Source of the DNA: Rhodobacter viridis | GTDB taxonomy: Bacteria > Pseudomonadota > Alphaproteobacteria > Rhodobacterales > Rhodobacteraceae | Length of the DNA: 64,000 nt | Reading direction: 5' to 3' | Assembly (NCBI RefSeq): GCF_003217355.1 | Contig: NZ_QJTK01000009.1 | Span: forward strand, 62,001-126,000 | Shown here: positions 8,423 to 17,769 of the stretch, piece after piece | How positions within the stretch are numbered: the stretch's first letter is position 1 | Layout of the letters: the number at the start of each line of letters is the position of its first letter | Translations under genes and position numbers: made by a program | Notes under the pieces: model-generated | What the model saw: the letters and a program-made list of their open reading frames with translations, nothing else | The model's database searches: none | What the model was told of the DNA's origin: nothing

Positions 8423-9184
8423 TTAAGGCGTTAGCGGCAAGGCTTCGCCGCAGCGCAGCACTGCCTGCGCAGCATGGGTGAGGTCTTCGGCGTCCCCCTG
8501 ATGCGCAGGCAGGGCATGCAGCACGAAAGGCGCGAGTAACCGCAACGGCGCCTTGCCGCCCTTGCGTGCCGAGACGATCACCCGCCCCGCCGCCCGGCCC
8601 TGCCGCGCCGCGATCGGCAGCACCGAGACCGAGCCCCCCTGCCCCGCCAGCGCCACGAGGATATCGCCGAGCCGGTCGGCATTCTGGATCATCGTCAGCC
8701 AGCCGCCCGGATGCAGCCGCCGCATCCCCGCGCGGACCCAATCGACCAGCGGCGTCGCCTCGCGTTGCGCCCGTTCGCGGCCGGCATCAGCCGCTGCCGT
8801 GCCCCCAGCCGCGGCGAAATAGGGCGGATTGGCGATCACATGATCGTAATTGCGCGCGCGAAGGGCGGCGGGCATCCGCGCCAGATCGCCCTCGAACACC
8901 TCGAGCGCGATGCCGTTTGCCGCCGCATTGCGCCGCGCCAGATCGGCATAGTCGGGCTGCAATTCGAGCCCGGCCTGCACCAGCCCCTTCACCCGCCAGC
9001 CAAGGCACAGGCTCGCCACGCCCCCCCCGCAGCCCAGTTCCAGCACCGATTGCCCCGGTTTTGCGGCGCAAGCCGCCGCCAGAAGCACCGGATCCATCGC
9101 AGCGCGGTAGCCTTGCCGCGGTTGCGCCACGGTCAGACGGCCATCCAGAAACCGGTCGAACGTGCAGTCTTCGGGCGGAAACAT
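8423..9184 (-). CDS. SAM-dependent methyltransferase, TrmN6 (YfiC) type
   Basis: A 253-residue class I methyltransferase. The SAM-binding motif ELGCGGG is at 49-55, and NPPY at 119-122 is the N6-adenine/amino methyltransferase signature. Full-length relatives methylate A37 of tRNA1(Val) or act on protein glutamine; the tRNA role fits best by overall layout. The start at 9184 overlaps the stop of the upstream DUF2007 gene (ATGA), so the two are translationally coupled. An upstream start would extend deep into that gene and is rejected. Confidence 0.85.
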   Translation of the reverse strand: MFPPEDCTFDRFLDGRLTVAQPRQGYRAAMDPVLLAAACAAKPGQSVLELGCGGGVASLCLGWRVKGLVQAGLELQPDYADLARRNAAANGIALEVFEGDLARMPAALRARNYDHVIANPPYFAAAGGTAAADAGRERAQREATPLVDWVRAGMRRLHPGGWLTMIQNADRLGDILVALAGQGGSVSVLPIAARQGRAAGRVIVSARKGGKAPLRLLAPFVLHALPAHQGDAEDLTHAAQAVLRCGEALPLTP

Positions 9185-9396
9185 CACTCTTCCCACAGCC
9201 CGTTGTCGCGCAAGATTGCCTGCGCCAGGAACCAATCCGCATCGGCCACGGCCAATCTGCGCGGCAAAATGCCGAGGCTGCCGTCAAGAATGCTCATGTG
9301 GACGTCCCACTCAAAGGCCGTTATACCCTCGCCCTCAAGAAGGGCCATCGCCATGGCGATCCGAACCGGGTCGGTGGTGCGCAGAAGCTCTCTCAT
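9184..9396 (-). CDS. DUF2007 domain protein
   Basis: A 70-residue protein, MRELLRTTDPVRIAMAMALL, matching the DUF2007 (putative signal-transducing, PII-like fold) family. It commonly lies beside the YfiC-type methyltransferase and a divergent polyprenyl synthase in Rhodobacterales, as here. It overlaps the methyltransferase start by four bases. Its exact role is unknown. The gap to divergent ispB is 74 bases. Confidence 0.85.
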   Translation of the reverse strand: MRELLRTTDPVRIAMAMALLEGEGITAFEWDVHMSILDGSLGILPRRLAVADADWFLAQAILRDNGLWEE

Positions 9397-9470
9397 GCGC
9401 TCGACTTAAGGGCAGCTGTGCCGCCCTGTCGAGACGGGAAATTGGGCCGGGAAACTGGGAAGGAAGACCG

Positions 9471-10472
9471 ATGAGCCTCGACGACAAGGCGACGAAACCG
9501 CACGACCGTCTGGCGCAGGCGCTGGCCGAGGACATGGCGGCGGTCAATGCGCTGATCCGCGAGCGGATGAGCTCGGAACATGCGCCCCGCATCCCCGAGG
9601 TTACGGCGCATCTGATCGAGGCGGGCGGCAAGCGGCTGCGGCCGATGTTGACGCTCGCCGCGGCGCGGCTGGTGGGCTATGGCGGCCCGTTCCATGTGCA
9701 TCTGGCGGCGACGGTCGAGTTCATCCACACCGCGACGCTGCTGCATGATGACGTGGTCGATGAAAGCCGCCAGCGCCGCGGCCGTCCGACGGCGAACCTT
9801 TTGTGGGACAACAAATCCTCGGTTCTGGTCGGCGATTATCTTTTCGCGCGCTCGTTCCAGTTGATGACCGACACCGGCAACATGCGGGTGATGGAGATCC
9901 TCGCCAACGCTTCGGCGGTGATTGCCGAGGGGGAAGTGCTGCAGCTGACGGCGGCGCAGAATCTGGCGACGACCGAAGACATCTATCTGCGCGTGATCCG
10001 CGGCAAGACGGCGGCGCTGTTTTCGGCCGCGACCGAGGTGGGCGGCATCATCGGCGGTGCCCCCGAAGATCAGATCGAGGCGCTGTACGATTACGGCGAT
10101 GCGCTCGGGATCGCGTTCCAGATCGTCGATGACCTGCTGGATTACGGCGGCAAGTCGGCCGAGATCGGCAAGAACACCGGCGACGATTTCCGCGAGCGCA
10201 AGCTGACGATGCCGGTGATCAAGGCCGTGGCGCTGGCCAATGACGAGGAACGCGCCTTCTGGAAGCGCGTGATCGAAAAGGGCGACCAGCAGGACGGCGA
10301 CCTTGAACACGCCATGGCGCTGATGACCAAGCACGGCACGCTGGAAGCGACGCGGCTCGAAGCCATCGGCTGGACCGACACCGCCCGCAAGGCGCTGGCA
10401 AAGCTGCCCGAGCATCCGCTGCGCCGGATGCTGGACGATCTGGCCGATTACGTCGTCGAACGGGTGCGCTGA
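9471..10472 (+). CDS. ispB: Long-chain polyprenyl diphosphate synthase
   Basis: Builds the isoprenoid tail of ubiquinone by repeated addition of isopentenyl diphosphate. The 333-residue protein has GGKRLRP at 52-58, the first Asp-rich motif DDVVD at 93-97 and the second DDLLD at 220-224. Small residues (Ala88) just before the first motif agree with a long-chain product. Whether it makes solanesyl (C45) or decaprenyl (C50) cannot be read; a solanesyl synthase (SdsA) has been described from R. capsulatus. The ATG at 9471 gives the standard length; the upstream frame overlaps the divergent DUF2007 gene. Three hairpins follow the stop. Confidence 0.93.
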   Translation: MSLDDKATKPHDRLAQALAEDMAAVNALIRERMSSEHAPRIPEVTAHLIEAGGKRLRPMLTLAAARLVGYGGPFHVHLAATVEFIHTATLLHDDVVDESRQRRGRPTANLLWDNKSSVLVGDYLFARSFQLMTDTGNMRVMEILANASAVIAEGEVLQLTAAQNLATTEDIYLRVIRGKTAALFSAATEVGGIIGGAPEDQIEALYDYGDALGIAFQIVDDLLDYGGKSAEIGKNTGDDFRERKLTMPVIKAVALANDEERAFWKRVIEKGDQQDGDLEHAMALMTKHGTLEATRLEAIGWTDTARKALAKLPEHPLRRMLDDLADYVVERVR

Positions 10473-10485
10473 AGGCACCCGGTCT

Positions 10486-10582
10486 GGCCAAGGCCATCGC
10501 CTTGGCCCTGCGCTCCATGACCCCATGACCCCCGAGTGCCGAAAACACTCGGGCAGCGCCCGCCCCGCCCATGGCGGGCGCT
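10486..10582. terminator. Cluster of three hairpins between ispB and a convergent membrane protein gene
   Basis: Three perfect stems in a row. GGCCAAGGC pairs with GCCTTGGCC (10486-10507, 4-base loop). CCCGAGTG pairs with CACTCGGG (10531-10553, 7-base loop). AGCGCCCGCC pairs with GGCGGGCGCT (10555-10582, 8-base loop). None has a long T run. They sit in the 227-base convergent gap and probably stop transcription from both sides. The rest of the gap, to 10699, is GC-rich and holds nothing else I can identify. Confidence 0.5.
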
Positions 10583-10699
10583 TCTCGCCCGCCGGGACGG
10601 GCGCCGCCCTCTGTCGCGCTTGGGGAAACGGTCTTGTCACCACCGGCGCGAAACTGGCGGGGAAAGGCGGTGCCTTTCCTGTTCCGCCCGCACTCACGA

Positions 10700-12349
10700 T
10701 CACGGGCGCTCGGGCCGCAGCAGGATGTAGGTCGCTGTCCGGCGTTCCTCGACCAGCCGCCAGCCCGCATCCGCAATCGCTTTCACGATCTCGTCGCGGC
10801 GGCTTTCCCCGGTCGGGCACAGCGGTACCAGCACATGATCGGCGGCCTCGATCCCGGGCGTGCCGCCATAATACCACGGTGCCGCACCCTTGACCGGCTC
10901 GAACGGTCCGAAGAGCCACAGCGCCGAGAACAGATCCGCCACCAGCACCCGCGAATGAGCATAGCCCGCCTGCACCAGATCCGTGGCGGCGGTCTCGAAC
11001 CAGGCGTCATAGCCCATCGTCATTTCGCAGTCGGGCAGCGTCTCGCCATTCAGCAGCGCAGGCTTGCGCGGTTTCTCGGCGCTCTCGCCCTTCTTCGCGT
11101 AAGCTGCATAGGGCTGCCCCGGCGCATCCCCCGCCACCTGCTGCAGCACGCGGTAGACCCGGGGCGCCTCGACCAGCAGATCGGCATCCTGCGGCCGGGC
11201 CGACAGGAACGGCACCATGTCATCGGTCTTGGCGAAAGCATGGCGCAGGGGGCTCCAGACAAGGTTCGCCGCAGGCCCCGCAGCCAGCGCCAAAGCCACG
11301 ACGCCAGTCACCAGAAGCGCCTCGCGCAGGCGCCAGCCAAGACCGTTCGAGATCAGACTGTCGGGGCGCAGGGTCAGCGCGAAGAGCCCGACCAGCACCA
11401 GCCATTGCGGATCATTGCCATAGTTCTGATAGGTCACATAGGCAAAGGCGGGCACGAGGAGCAGCAGCACCAGCCCCTCGGACATCCGCTCGGCCTGCCG
11501 CAGGAAGATCACCGTCATCAACAGCGCCAGCGTCCCGGCGAGGTTCTTCGGCGCGGCCATCACCCCGCCGAAAGTGTCGCCCGGCGCCGCGCGGCTGGCC
11601 GATCCCGCGACGGCCAGCAGATCGCGCAGATAGGCGATCCAGAAACCCACCCCCAGCACTGCCGTGACCGCGGCCAGAACCGCGACCCCAGCCAGAACCG
11701 CCACACCGAGGGTGCGGAAATCCCGCCGCACCAGCAGCGCCACCAGCACCGCGGGGGCAAAGGCCACGACATAGGTGACCTTGACCAGCGCCAACCCCGC
11801 CATCATCGCACCGATCAGCACGCCATCGATCCGCGGACGCTGGACCCCGAGCGGCTCCAGCACGGCCAGCGGCAGCGCCACATAGGCCATCGCCCAGGCC
11901 CAGCGGTTGTAATGCATCGACACCGAACTGGCCGGGTTCGTCTCGCCATGCACCAGCGCCAGAACCATGCCCAGGGCATAGATGCCGAACACCCACGCCA
12001 GCCCGCCCGGAAAGCGCGACTGCGCCACCCGCAGAATCGGCAGGAAGAGCAGCGCCGCCACCGCCGCCTGCGCGGCCAGGAAAGCATGGCCAAAGCCAAG
12101 CCCCAGCTTCGAAAACAGCGCAATTGGCCAGAGCCCGCCGATGCCCAGAGGCGTCATGAAATCGCGATGCGGCATCTGGCCCTTTTCGGCCATGCGCAAC
12201 ACCAGATCGGCCAGATGCAGCGTGTCGCCCTCGTGCTGGGTGACGTAAAGCCCCCCCGCCAGAAACGGCGCTGCCGCCAAAATCACGGCGAAAATCGCCA
12301 GCCCGCCTGCCAGCGGCAAAGCCGCTGCTGCCCTTGACCTGCCCGTCAT
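10700..12349 (-). CDS. Polytopic membrane protein of unknown function (549 aa)
   Basis: A 549-residue inner-membrane protein with roughly ten to twelve hydrophobic segments up to about residue 400, then a soluble C-terminal domain of ~150 residues ending TATYILLRPERP. An early loop EGDTLHLADLVLRMAEKG and HRDFMTPLG (residues ~45-70) contains acidic and His residues, as in GT-C glycosyltransferases of the GT39/87 type, but no decisive motif is seen. The start at 12349 follows GAGAGG and leaves 106 bases to the divergent ATPase gene; a longer frame would overlap that gene. The function is unknown; a lipid-linked sugar transferase is one possibility. Confidence 0.75.
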   Translation of the reverse strand: MTGRSRAAAALPLAGGLAIFAVILAAAPFLAGGLYVTQHEGDTLHLADLVLRMAEKGQMPHRDFMTPLGIGGLWPIALFSKLGLGFGHAFLAAQAAVAALLFLPILRVAQSRFPGGLAWVFGIYALGMVLALVHGETNPASSVSMHYNRWAWAMAYVALPLAVLEPLGVQRPRIDGVLIGAMMAGLALVKVTYVVAFAPAVLVALLVRRDFRTLGVAVLAGVAVLAAVTAVLGVGFWIAYLRDLLAVAGSASRAAPGDTFGGVMAAPKNLAGTLALLMTVIFLRQAERMSEGLVLLLLVPAFAYVTYQNYGNDPQWLVLVGLFALTLRPDSLISNGLGWRLREALLVTGVVALALAAGPAANLVWSPLRHAFAKTDDMVPFLSARPQDADLLVEAPRVYRVLQQVAGDAPGQPYAAYAKKGESAEKPRKPALLNGETLPDCEMTMGYDAWFETAATDLVQAGYAHSRVLVADLFSALWLFGPFEPVKGAAPWYYGGTPGIEAADHVLVPLCPTGESRRDEIVKAIADAGWRLVEERRTATYILLRPERP

Positions 12350-12455
12350 CCCGGCCTCTCCGCATCTTTTCCCATTTTTGGCCACAATAGCCCGGCAGGA
12401 TGCGCCTGTGAATCCCGTTGCAACGCGTAAAAAAAGACGAGCCGGAGCAGGACAG

Positions 12456-13766
12456 ATGAACATGATCGCGTCGAATGTGATCGCCCCCACCCCGCCCCGG
12501 ACCCTGACCGAGACCGGACTGAACACCGTTCTGATGCGGGACATCCTGCTCAAGACCATGTTTCGCACCAACATGGACACGGTTTCGGGTCTGTCGAAGC
12601 TGATCTGCCTGCCGATCTCGCTGACGCAGGAGCTGGTCGACATGGGCCGCGCCCAGCGCCTGATCGAGGCGATGGGGACGCTGCACGCCAATTCGGGCGG
12701 CGAGATGGGCTATCAGCTGACCGACGGCGGCAAGGCCCGCGCGCTCGATGCGCTGACGCAATCGGAATATTACGGCGCGATGCCGGTGCCGCTGGCCGAT
12801 TACTCGGTGCAGATGAAGAAGCAGTCGATCCGCAACATCCAGCTGACCCGGCCGCAGCTGATGACGGCGATGGGGCATCTGGTGCTGCCGCCGACGCTGA
12901 TCGACCAGCTGGGACCGGCGGTCTCCTCGGGGCGGTCGATCCTGATGTATGGCCCGCCCGGCAACGGGAAATCCTCGATCTCGAACGGCATCCGCGATGC
13001 GATCGGCGACCGGATCTACATTCCGCGCGCGGTCGAATATGCCGGTCAGGTGATCGTCGTCTATGACCCGATCGTGCATACCGCCGCGAGCGAGGATGCC
13101 GACGACCCGACGAGCCTGCGCAAATCCGGCAACCGCGTCGATAACCGCTATGTCTATTGCGACCGGCCGACGGTGATCACCGGGGGCGAGTTGTCGCTCG
13201 ACATGCTCGATCTGACCTACAACCCGACCGCGCGGACCTATACGGCACCGCTGCAGATGAAGGCCTCGGGCGGGGTCTTCATCGTCGACGACCTTGGCCG
13301 TCAGGCCGAGCCGCCGCAGAAACTGGTCAACCGCTGGATCGTGCCGCTCGAGGAAAGCCGCGACATCCTTGCGCTGCAATCGGGTGAAAAGTTCGAAGTG
13401 CCCTTCGACACGCTGGTGATCTTTTCGACGAACTTCCACCCGAACCAGATCTTCGACAAGGCGGCGCTGCGGCGGATCTTCTTCAAGATCAAGATCGACG
13501 GGCCGAGCCAGTCGGATTACCTGAAGATCTTCTCGCTGGTGGCGAAAAAGCGCGGCATGCCGCTGTCCGAAGCCGCGCTTGTCCATCTGCTGAAGGTGAA
13601 ATACCCGACGATCAACAACGTCTATGCGAACTATCAGCCGATCTTCCTGATCGACCAGATGATCGCGATCTGCGACTTCGAGGGCATTCCCTATCAGATG
13701 ACGCCCGAGCTGATCGACCGCGCCTGGTCGAACATGTTCGTGCGCGAGGAAGAGATCCAGCACTGA
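12456..13766 (+). CDS. AAA+ ATPase of unknown function
   Basis: A 436-residue soluble ATPase. Residues ~20-120 look like a winged-helix module (TGLNTVLMRDILLKTMFRT onward). The AAA+ core has Walker A GPPGNGKSS at 166-174, Walker B VFIVDD at 274-279, a sensor-1 STN at 324-326 and a likely arginine finger in ALRRIFFK. It is not MoxR, ClpX, RuvB or a sigma-54 activator by these motifs. No partner gene lies in an operon with it: the next gene is convergent and the previous one divergent. The ATG at 12456 follows GGAGCAGG; a second ATG at 12462 is possible. Confidence 0.85.
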   Translation: MNMIASNVIAPTPPRTLTETGLNTVLMRDILLKTMFRTNMDTVSGLSKLICLPISLTQELVDMGRAQRLIEAMGTLHANSGGEMGYQLTDGGKARALDALTQSEYYGAMPVPLADYSVQMKKQSIRNIQLTRPQLMTAMGHLVLPPTLIDQLGPAVSSGRSILMYGPPGNGKSSISNGIRDAIGDRIYIPRAVEYAGQVIVVYDPIVHTAASEDADDPTSLRKSGNRVDNRYVYCDRPTVITGGELSLDMLDLTYNPTARTYTAPLQMKASGGVFIVDDLGRQAEPPQKLVNRWIVPLEESRDILALQSGEKFEVPFDTLVIFSTNFHPNQIFDKAALRRIFFKIKIDGPSQSDYLKIFSLVAKKRGMPLSEAALVHLLKVKYPTINNVYANYQPIFLIDQMIAICDFEGIPYQMTPELIDRAWSNMFVREEEIQH

Positions 13767-13778
13767 CCCCGTCAGGGT

Positions 13779-14645
13779 CTATTGCGCAGCAAGGGCCTGC
13801 GGCGCACCGCTGCCATTGTCGGCTTTGGGCAGGATCTCGGTCAGGCCAAGCGCCAGAACCGCGGGCGCGTTGCCCCGCGACACCGGAACCTGCGTGCCGT
13901 CCTTCAGCACCAGGCTGACCTTGCCCTGCGCCCGGCTCACGCCCCGGATCGCCTGCCGCGCCACCCAATGCGAGCGGTGCACCTGCAACCCTTCGACCCC
14001 TTCGGCGCCACAGATCGCATCGGCCATCCGCAAAAGCACGGTTTCCGAGCCCGCCTCGGTGAAGACCTCGACATAGTGGTCGCGCATCTGCAGCCGCACC
14101 AGCGGCGCCCTGTTTTGTTCAGAAAGCCGGGCCATCAACCGCGCCGCCGGTTCGCGCTCGGGCGGGGGGGCATCGGCCGGATCAAGGCCGAGCGGGGGCA
14201 TCTCTGCACGTGCGCCGATGCCACTTGCAGCCACCGCATGGCGCAGGGTCGAGGTGATGATCGACATGATGAAGACGTAGCTCATCATCTCGGGGATCGA
14301 GGGCACATGCTGCGCCGGTCCTGCCACCGCCGAGGCCAGCGCCATGAAAAGCGGCGTCAGCCCGAGCGTTGCCAGCACGGCGATCAAGGGCGCCTCGGGC
14401 CAGAAGGCCCGCAGCCCCCAGTATTCGCGCACGATCACCCGCAAGATGCCGCCTGCCAGCACCCCAAGGCCGATGGTGATCGGCCAGAAGGCGAAGCGTC
14501 CGGTCAGGGGAAAGAGTTCAGTGCCGAAAGGACCGGCGACGATCCCGAAAATCGAGGTCGCGAGCCACACCACCGGAATAACCGGATGCAGCATCGCCCG
14601 CCGGTACTCCCGTGCGAATTTTATTGCCTTCTCAAAGAAGGGCAT
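13779..14645 (-). CDS. Membrane-anchored LytTR-domain DNA-binding protein
   Basis: A 288-residue regulator with four hydrophobic segments (about residues 18-38, 46-70, 82-105 and 112-135) and a C-terminal LytTR DNA-binding domain (about 185-285; LQMRDHYVEVFTEAG, then LQVHRSHWVARQAIRG, the usual conserved RSHxV core). The membrane LytTR class is often autonomous, with no response-regulator receiver domain. The start at 14645 is chosen because the upstream frame begins with TTG and adds no family-like sequence. It follows folD on the same strand by 127 bases and converges on the AAA+ gene. Target promoters are unknown. Confidence 0.82.
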   Translation of the reverse strand: MPFFEKAIKFAREYRRAMLHPVIPVVWLATSIFGIVAGPFGTELFPLTGRFAFWPITIGLGVLAGGILRVIVREYWGLRAFWPEAPLIAVLATLGLTPLFMALASAVAGPAQHVPSIPEMMSYVFIMSIITSTLRHAVAASGIGARAEMPPLGLDPADAPPPEREPAARLMARLSEQNRAPLVRLQMRDHYVEVFTEAGSETVLLRMADAICGAEGVEGLQVHRSHWVARQAIRGVSRAQGKVSLVLKDGTQVPVSRGNAPAVLALGLTEILPKADNGSGAPQALAAQ

Positions 14646-14772
14646 GGCCCTTTCGCCCCATTCCAAAAATAAAAACCGTGCAGGTGTGCTAGCCCCAGTC
14701 ACAAAGCCTTGCAACCGTGAATCTCGTCACAGCAGGGTCTCATCCAGAGCATGGGAGAGCCATGCCTCAGGC

Positions 14773-15663
14773 TCAGGCGGTCAGGCCCTCGGGCTCGGCC
14801 AGCCCGTGCGCGCGGCAGCAGGCCGTCAGCGTATTGGCCAAGAGGCAGGCGATGGTCATCGGACCGACGCCGCCGGGAACCGGGGTGATCGCGCCCGCCA
14901 CGGCCACGGCGCTTTCGAAATGGACGTCGCCCACCAGCTTGCCCTTGCCGTCGCGCTCGATGCGGTTGATGCCCACGTCGATCACGGTGGCACCCGGTTT
15001 CACCCAGTCGCCCGGGATCATTTCGGGGCGGCCCACGGCGGCAACGAGAATATCGGCGCGGCGGCAGACCTCGGCCAGATCCTTGGTGCGCGAATGCGCG
15101 ATGGTGACGGTGCAGCTGTCGCCCAGCAAAAGCTGCGCCATCGGCTTGCCGACGATGTTCGAGCGGCCCACGACGACCGCATTCAGCCCCGAAAGCGAGC
15201 CCAGATGGTCGCGCAGCATCATCAGGCAGCCAAGCGGCGTGCAGGGCACCATCGCCTTCTGCCCGGTGCCCAGAAGCCCGACGTTCGAGATGTGGAACCC
15301 GTCCACATCCTTCGCCGGATCGATCGAATTGATCACCAGATCAGAATCGAGATGCTTCGGCAGCGGCAGCTGCACCAGAATGCCATGCACCGCCGGATCG
15401 GCGTTCAGTTTCGCGATCAGCGCCAGCAGATCGGCTTCCGAGGTCTCGGCCGACAGCTTGTGCTCATAGGAATTCATCCCGACTTCGCGGGTCTGGATGC
15501 CCTTGTTCTTGACGTAAACCTGGCTTGCCGGGTCTTCGCCCACCAGAACCACGGCCAGACCCGGGGTCAGTCCGTTCACCTCTTTCAGCCGCGCCACATG
15601 GGCCGCGACCTGCGCCCGCACATTGGCCGCGAAAGCCTTGCCGTCGATGATCTTCGCGCTCAA
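14773..15663 (-). CDS. folD: Bifunctional methylene-THF dehydrogenase/methenyl-THF cyclohydrolase
   Basis: Interconverts 5,10-methylene-, methenyl- and 10-formyl-tetrahydrofolate. At 296 residues it has the usual length. The catalytic pair Tyr50/Lys54 lies in [15 protein letters not shown], the NADP motif GRSNIVGKP at 166-174, and the C-terminal [10 protein letters not shown] motif is intact. The start is TTG at 15663, whose bases overlap the TGA stop of the upstream chorismate mutase gene (TTGA); GGGAGA precedes it. This gives coupled translation with aroQ, and fhs lies just upstream, so the operon fhs-aroQ-folD supplies one-carbon units. Confidence 0.94.
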   Translation of the reverse strand: MSAKIIDGKAFAANVRAQVAAHVARLKEVNGLTPGLAVVLVGEDPASQVYVKNKGIQTREVGMNSYEHKLSAETSEADLLALIAKLNADPAVHGILVQLPLPKHLDSDLVINSIDPAKDVDGFHISNVGLLGTGQKAMVPCTPLGCLMMLRDHLGSLSGLNAVVVGRSNIVGKPMAQLLLGDSCTVTIAHSRTKDLAEVCRRADILVAAVGRPEMIPGDWVKPGATVIDVGINRIERDGKGKLVGDVHFESAVAVAGAITPVPGGVGPMTIACLLANTLTACCRAHGLAEPEGLTA

Positions 15664-15965
15664 ATTCCGTCTCCCTTGCCCAGGACCCGCTCTTCGCGGG
15701 CAATCGACCATTCCACCATCATCCGCCACATCGCCTCGATCAGCTCGGGGTCCATCCCCCGCGCCTCGGCGGCATTGCGCGCGTTGTTCACCACTTCCTC
15801 GACCCGCGCCCGGATGCGCGCAGGCATGCCCTCGGCGGGCTTGAGTTCGGCGGCACGGTCAATGAACCGCGCCCGATCGGCCAGCAGCGCCACGATGCGC
15901 AGATCCAGCGCATCGATCTCGGCCCGCAGTTCGGCCATCGAGGTGATTTCGGAGGGCTCTCTCAT
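15660..15965 (-). CDS. Chorismate mutase, AroQ type
   Basis: A 101-residue all-helical AroQ-fold mutase converting chorismate to prephenate. The layout fits: [20 protein letters not shown] near 12-31, an RARVEEVV segment near 52, and [16 protein letters not shown] near 78-93. The ATG at 15965 is used; the longer frame upstream has no family similarity. It is sandwiched between fhs (64 bases upstream) and folD (TTGA overlap). This linkage of chorismate metabolism to folate one-carbon enzymes is unusual, although chorismate is also the precursor of the folate p-aminobenzoate ring. Confidence 0.85.
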   Translation of the reverse strand: MREPSEITSMAELRAEIDALDLRIVALLADRARFIDRAAELKPAEGMPARIRARVEEVVNNARNAAEARGMDPELIEAMWRMMVEWSIAREERVLGKGDGI

Positions 15966-16029
15966 TCGGCAAGTTCCGCTTTTATGCCCCGCTCCTATCG
16001 CACCTTGTCGCCCGCTTCTCAACCCCGCC

Positions 16030-17703
16030 TCAAAACAACCCCGCGATCTCGCCTGCGGCATCAAGGCGGATCGTTTCCGCCGCCGGATGCCGGGGCAGGC
16101 CCGGCATCGTCATGATCTCGCCGCAGATCGCCACCACGAAGCCCGCGCCCGCCGAAAGCCGGACCTCGCGCAGCGGGATGGAATGCCCCGTGGGCGCCCC
16201 GCACAGCTCGGGATCGGCGGAAAAGGAATATTGCGTTTTCGCCATGCAGATCGGCAGGGCGCCATGCCCCGCCGCCTCCCAAGCGGAAAGCTGCGCCAGA
16301 ACCGCCTTGTCCGCAATCACCCCCTCGGCATGATAGATGCGCTTCGCGATCGTCTCGATCTTCTCGAAGAGCCCCATCTCGTCGGGGTAAAGCGGGGCAA
16401 AGCGGCTCTCGGCGTCGCAAAGCGCAACGACCTTCTGGGCCAGCTCGGCGGCGCCCGGCCCACCCTCGGCCCAGTGCCGACAGCGAACGGCCGTGACGCC
16501 CAGACTGGCGGCATGCTCGGCAATCGCCGCGAGCTCGGCCGGGGTATCTGCGTCAAAGGTGTTGATCGCCACCACCACCGGCACGCCGAAGCCGCGGGTA
16601 TTGGCGATGTGACGACCGAGATTGGCGCAGCCGCGCCGAACCGCCCCCACATCCTCGCGGCCCAGATCCTCGCGCGCGACGCCGCCATGCATCTTCATCG
16701 CCCGCACCGTGGCGACGATCACCGCCACCGCAGGCTGCAACCCGGCCTTGCGACACTTGATGTCGAAGAACTTTTCGGCCCCCAGATCGGCGCCAAAGCC
16801 TGCCTCGGTCACGACGTAATCGGCCAGCCTGAGCGCCGTCTTCGTCGCCACGACCGAGTTGCAGCCATGCGCGATATTGGCAAACGGCCCGCCATGCACG
16901 AAGGCCGGCGTATGCGCGATCGTCTGCACAAGGTTCGGTTGCAGCGCGTCTTTCAACAGCACCACCATCGCCCCGTCGGCGCCGATATCGCGGCAGGTCA
17001 CCGCCGTCTTGTCGCGCCGCCAGGCAACGACGATCCGGCCCAGACGCTCCTGCAGATCGGCCAGATCTTCGGCCAGACACAGGCAGGCCATGACCTCCGA
17101 GGCCACGGTGATGTCGAACCCCGTCTCGCGCGGGAAACCGTTCGAGGCGCCGCCCAAACCCACCACGACCTCGCGAAGCGCCCGGTCGTTCATGTCCATC
17201 ACGCGCCGCCAGACCACCCGGCGCGCGTCGATGCCAAGCGCATTGCCCCAGTAAAGATGGTTGTCGATCATCGCCGACAGCAGGTTGTGCGCCGCGGTGA
17301 TGGCGTGGAAGTCGCCGGTGAAATGCAGGTTGATGTCTTCCATCGGCAGCACCTGCGAGAGCCCGCCCCCCGCCGCACCGCCCTTCATGCCGAAATTGGG
17401 CCCAAGCGAGGCCTCGCGCAGACAGATCGCGGTCTTCTTGCCGATATGGGCGAGCGCATCGCCCAGCCCCACCGTGGTCGTCGTCTTGCCCTCGCCCGCG
17501 GGCGTCGGGCTGACGGCGGTGACAAGAATGAGCTTGCCCATCGGCCGGTCGGTCAGCGACGCCAGGAAAGCGGCCTCGACCTTGGCCTTGTCGCGGCCAT
17601 AGGGGATCAGCGCGGTCTCGGGAATGCCGAGCCCGGCACCGATCCGGGCGATGGGCCATTTCTCGGCCGCGCGGGCAATCTCGATATCGGTTCTGACGGC
17701 CAT
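16030..17703 (-). CDS. fhs: Formate-tetrahydrofolate ligase
   Basis: ATP-dependent formylation of tetrahydrofolate to 10-formyl-THF. The 557-residue length is standard. The phosphate-binding loop TPAGEGKTT is at 67-75, followed by [20 protein letters not shown] and [14 protein letters not shown], all diagnostic of FTHFS. The ATG at 17703 is preceded by GGAGGAGAGG. It heads the operon with aroQ and folD. The 186-base region before the start contains a nested RNA-like fold (17774-17827). It is divergent from an RTX gene 245 bases away. Confidence 0.95.
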   Translation of the reverse strand: MAVRTDIEIARAAEKWPIARIGAGLGIPETALIPYGRDKAKVEAAFLASLTDRPMGKLILVTAVSPTPAGEGKTTTTVGLGDALAHIGKKTAICLREASLGPNFGMKGGAAGGGLSQVLPMEDINLHFTGDFHAITAAHNLLSAMIDNHLYWGNALGIDARRVVWRRVMDMNDRALREVVVGLGGASNGFPRETGFDITVASEVMACLCLAEDLADLQERLGRIVVAWRRDKTAVTCRDIGADGAMVVLLKDALQPNLVQTIAHTPAFVHGGPFANIAHGCNSVVATKTALRLADYVVTEAGFGADLGAEKFFDIKCRKAGLQPAVAVIVATVRAMKMHGGVAREDLGREDVGAVRRGCANLGRHIANTRGFGVPVVVAINTFDADTPAELAAIAEHAASLGVTAVRCRHWAEGGPGAAELAQKVVALCDAESRFAPLYPDEMGLFEKIETIAKRIYHAEGVIADKAVLAQLSAWEAAGHGALPICMAKTQYSFSADPELCGAPTGHSIPLREVRLSAGAGFVVAICGEIMTMPGLPRHPAAETIRLDAAGEIAGLF

Positions 17704-17769
17704 GCGATCCTCTCCTCCGTGGCTTCGCACGCGGCGTCCTGCCCTTTGGCGCAGGCTAGCCGCATCTTT

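Noticed and set aside
12350-12691. N-terminal extension of the membrane protein gene at 10700-12349
   Set aside because: It would overlap the divergent AAA+ gene and adds a non-hydrophobic, Arg/Ser-rich tract; the ATG at 12349 has a ribosome site.
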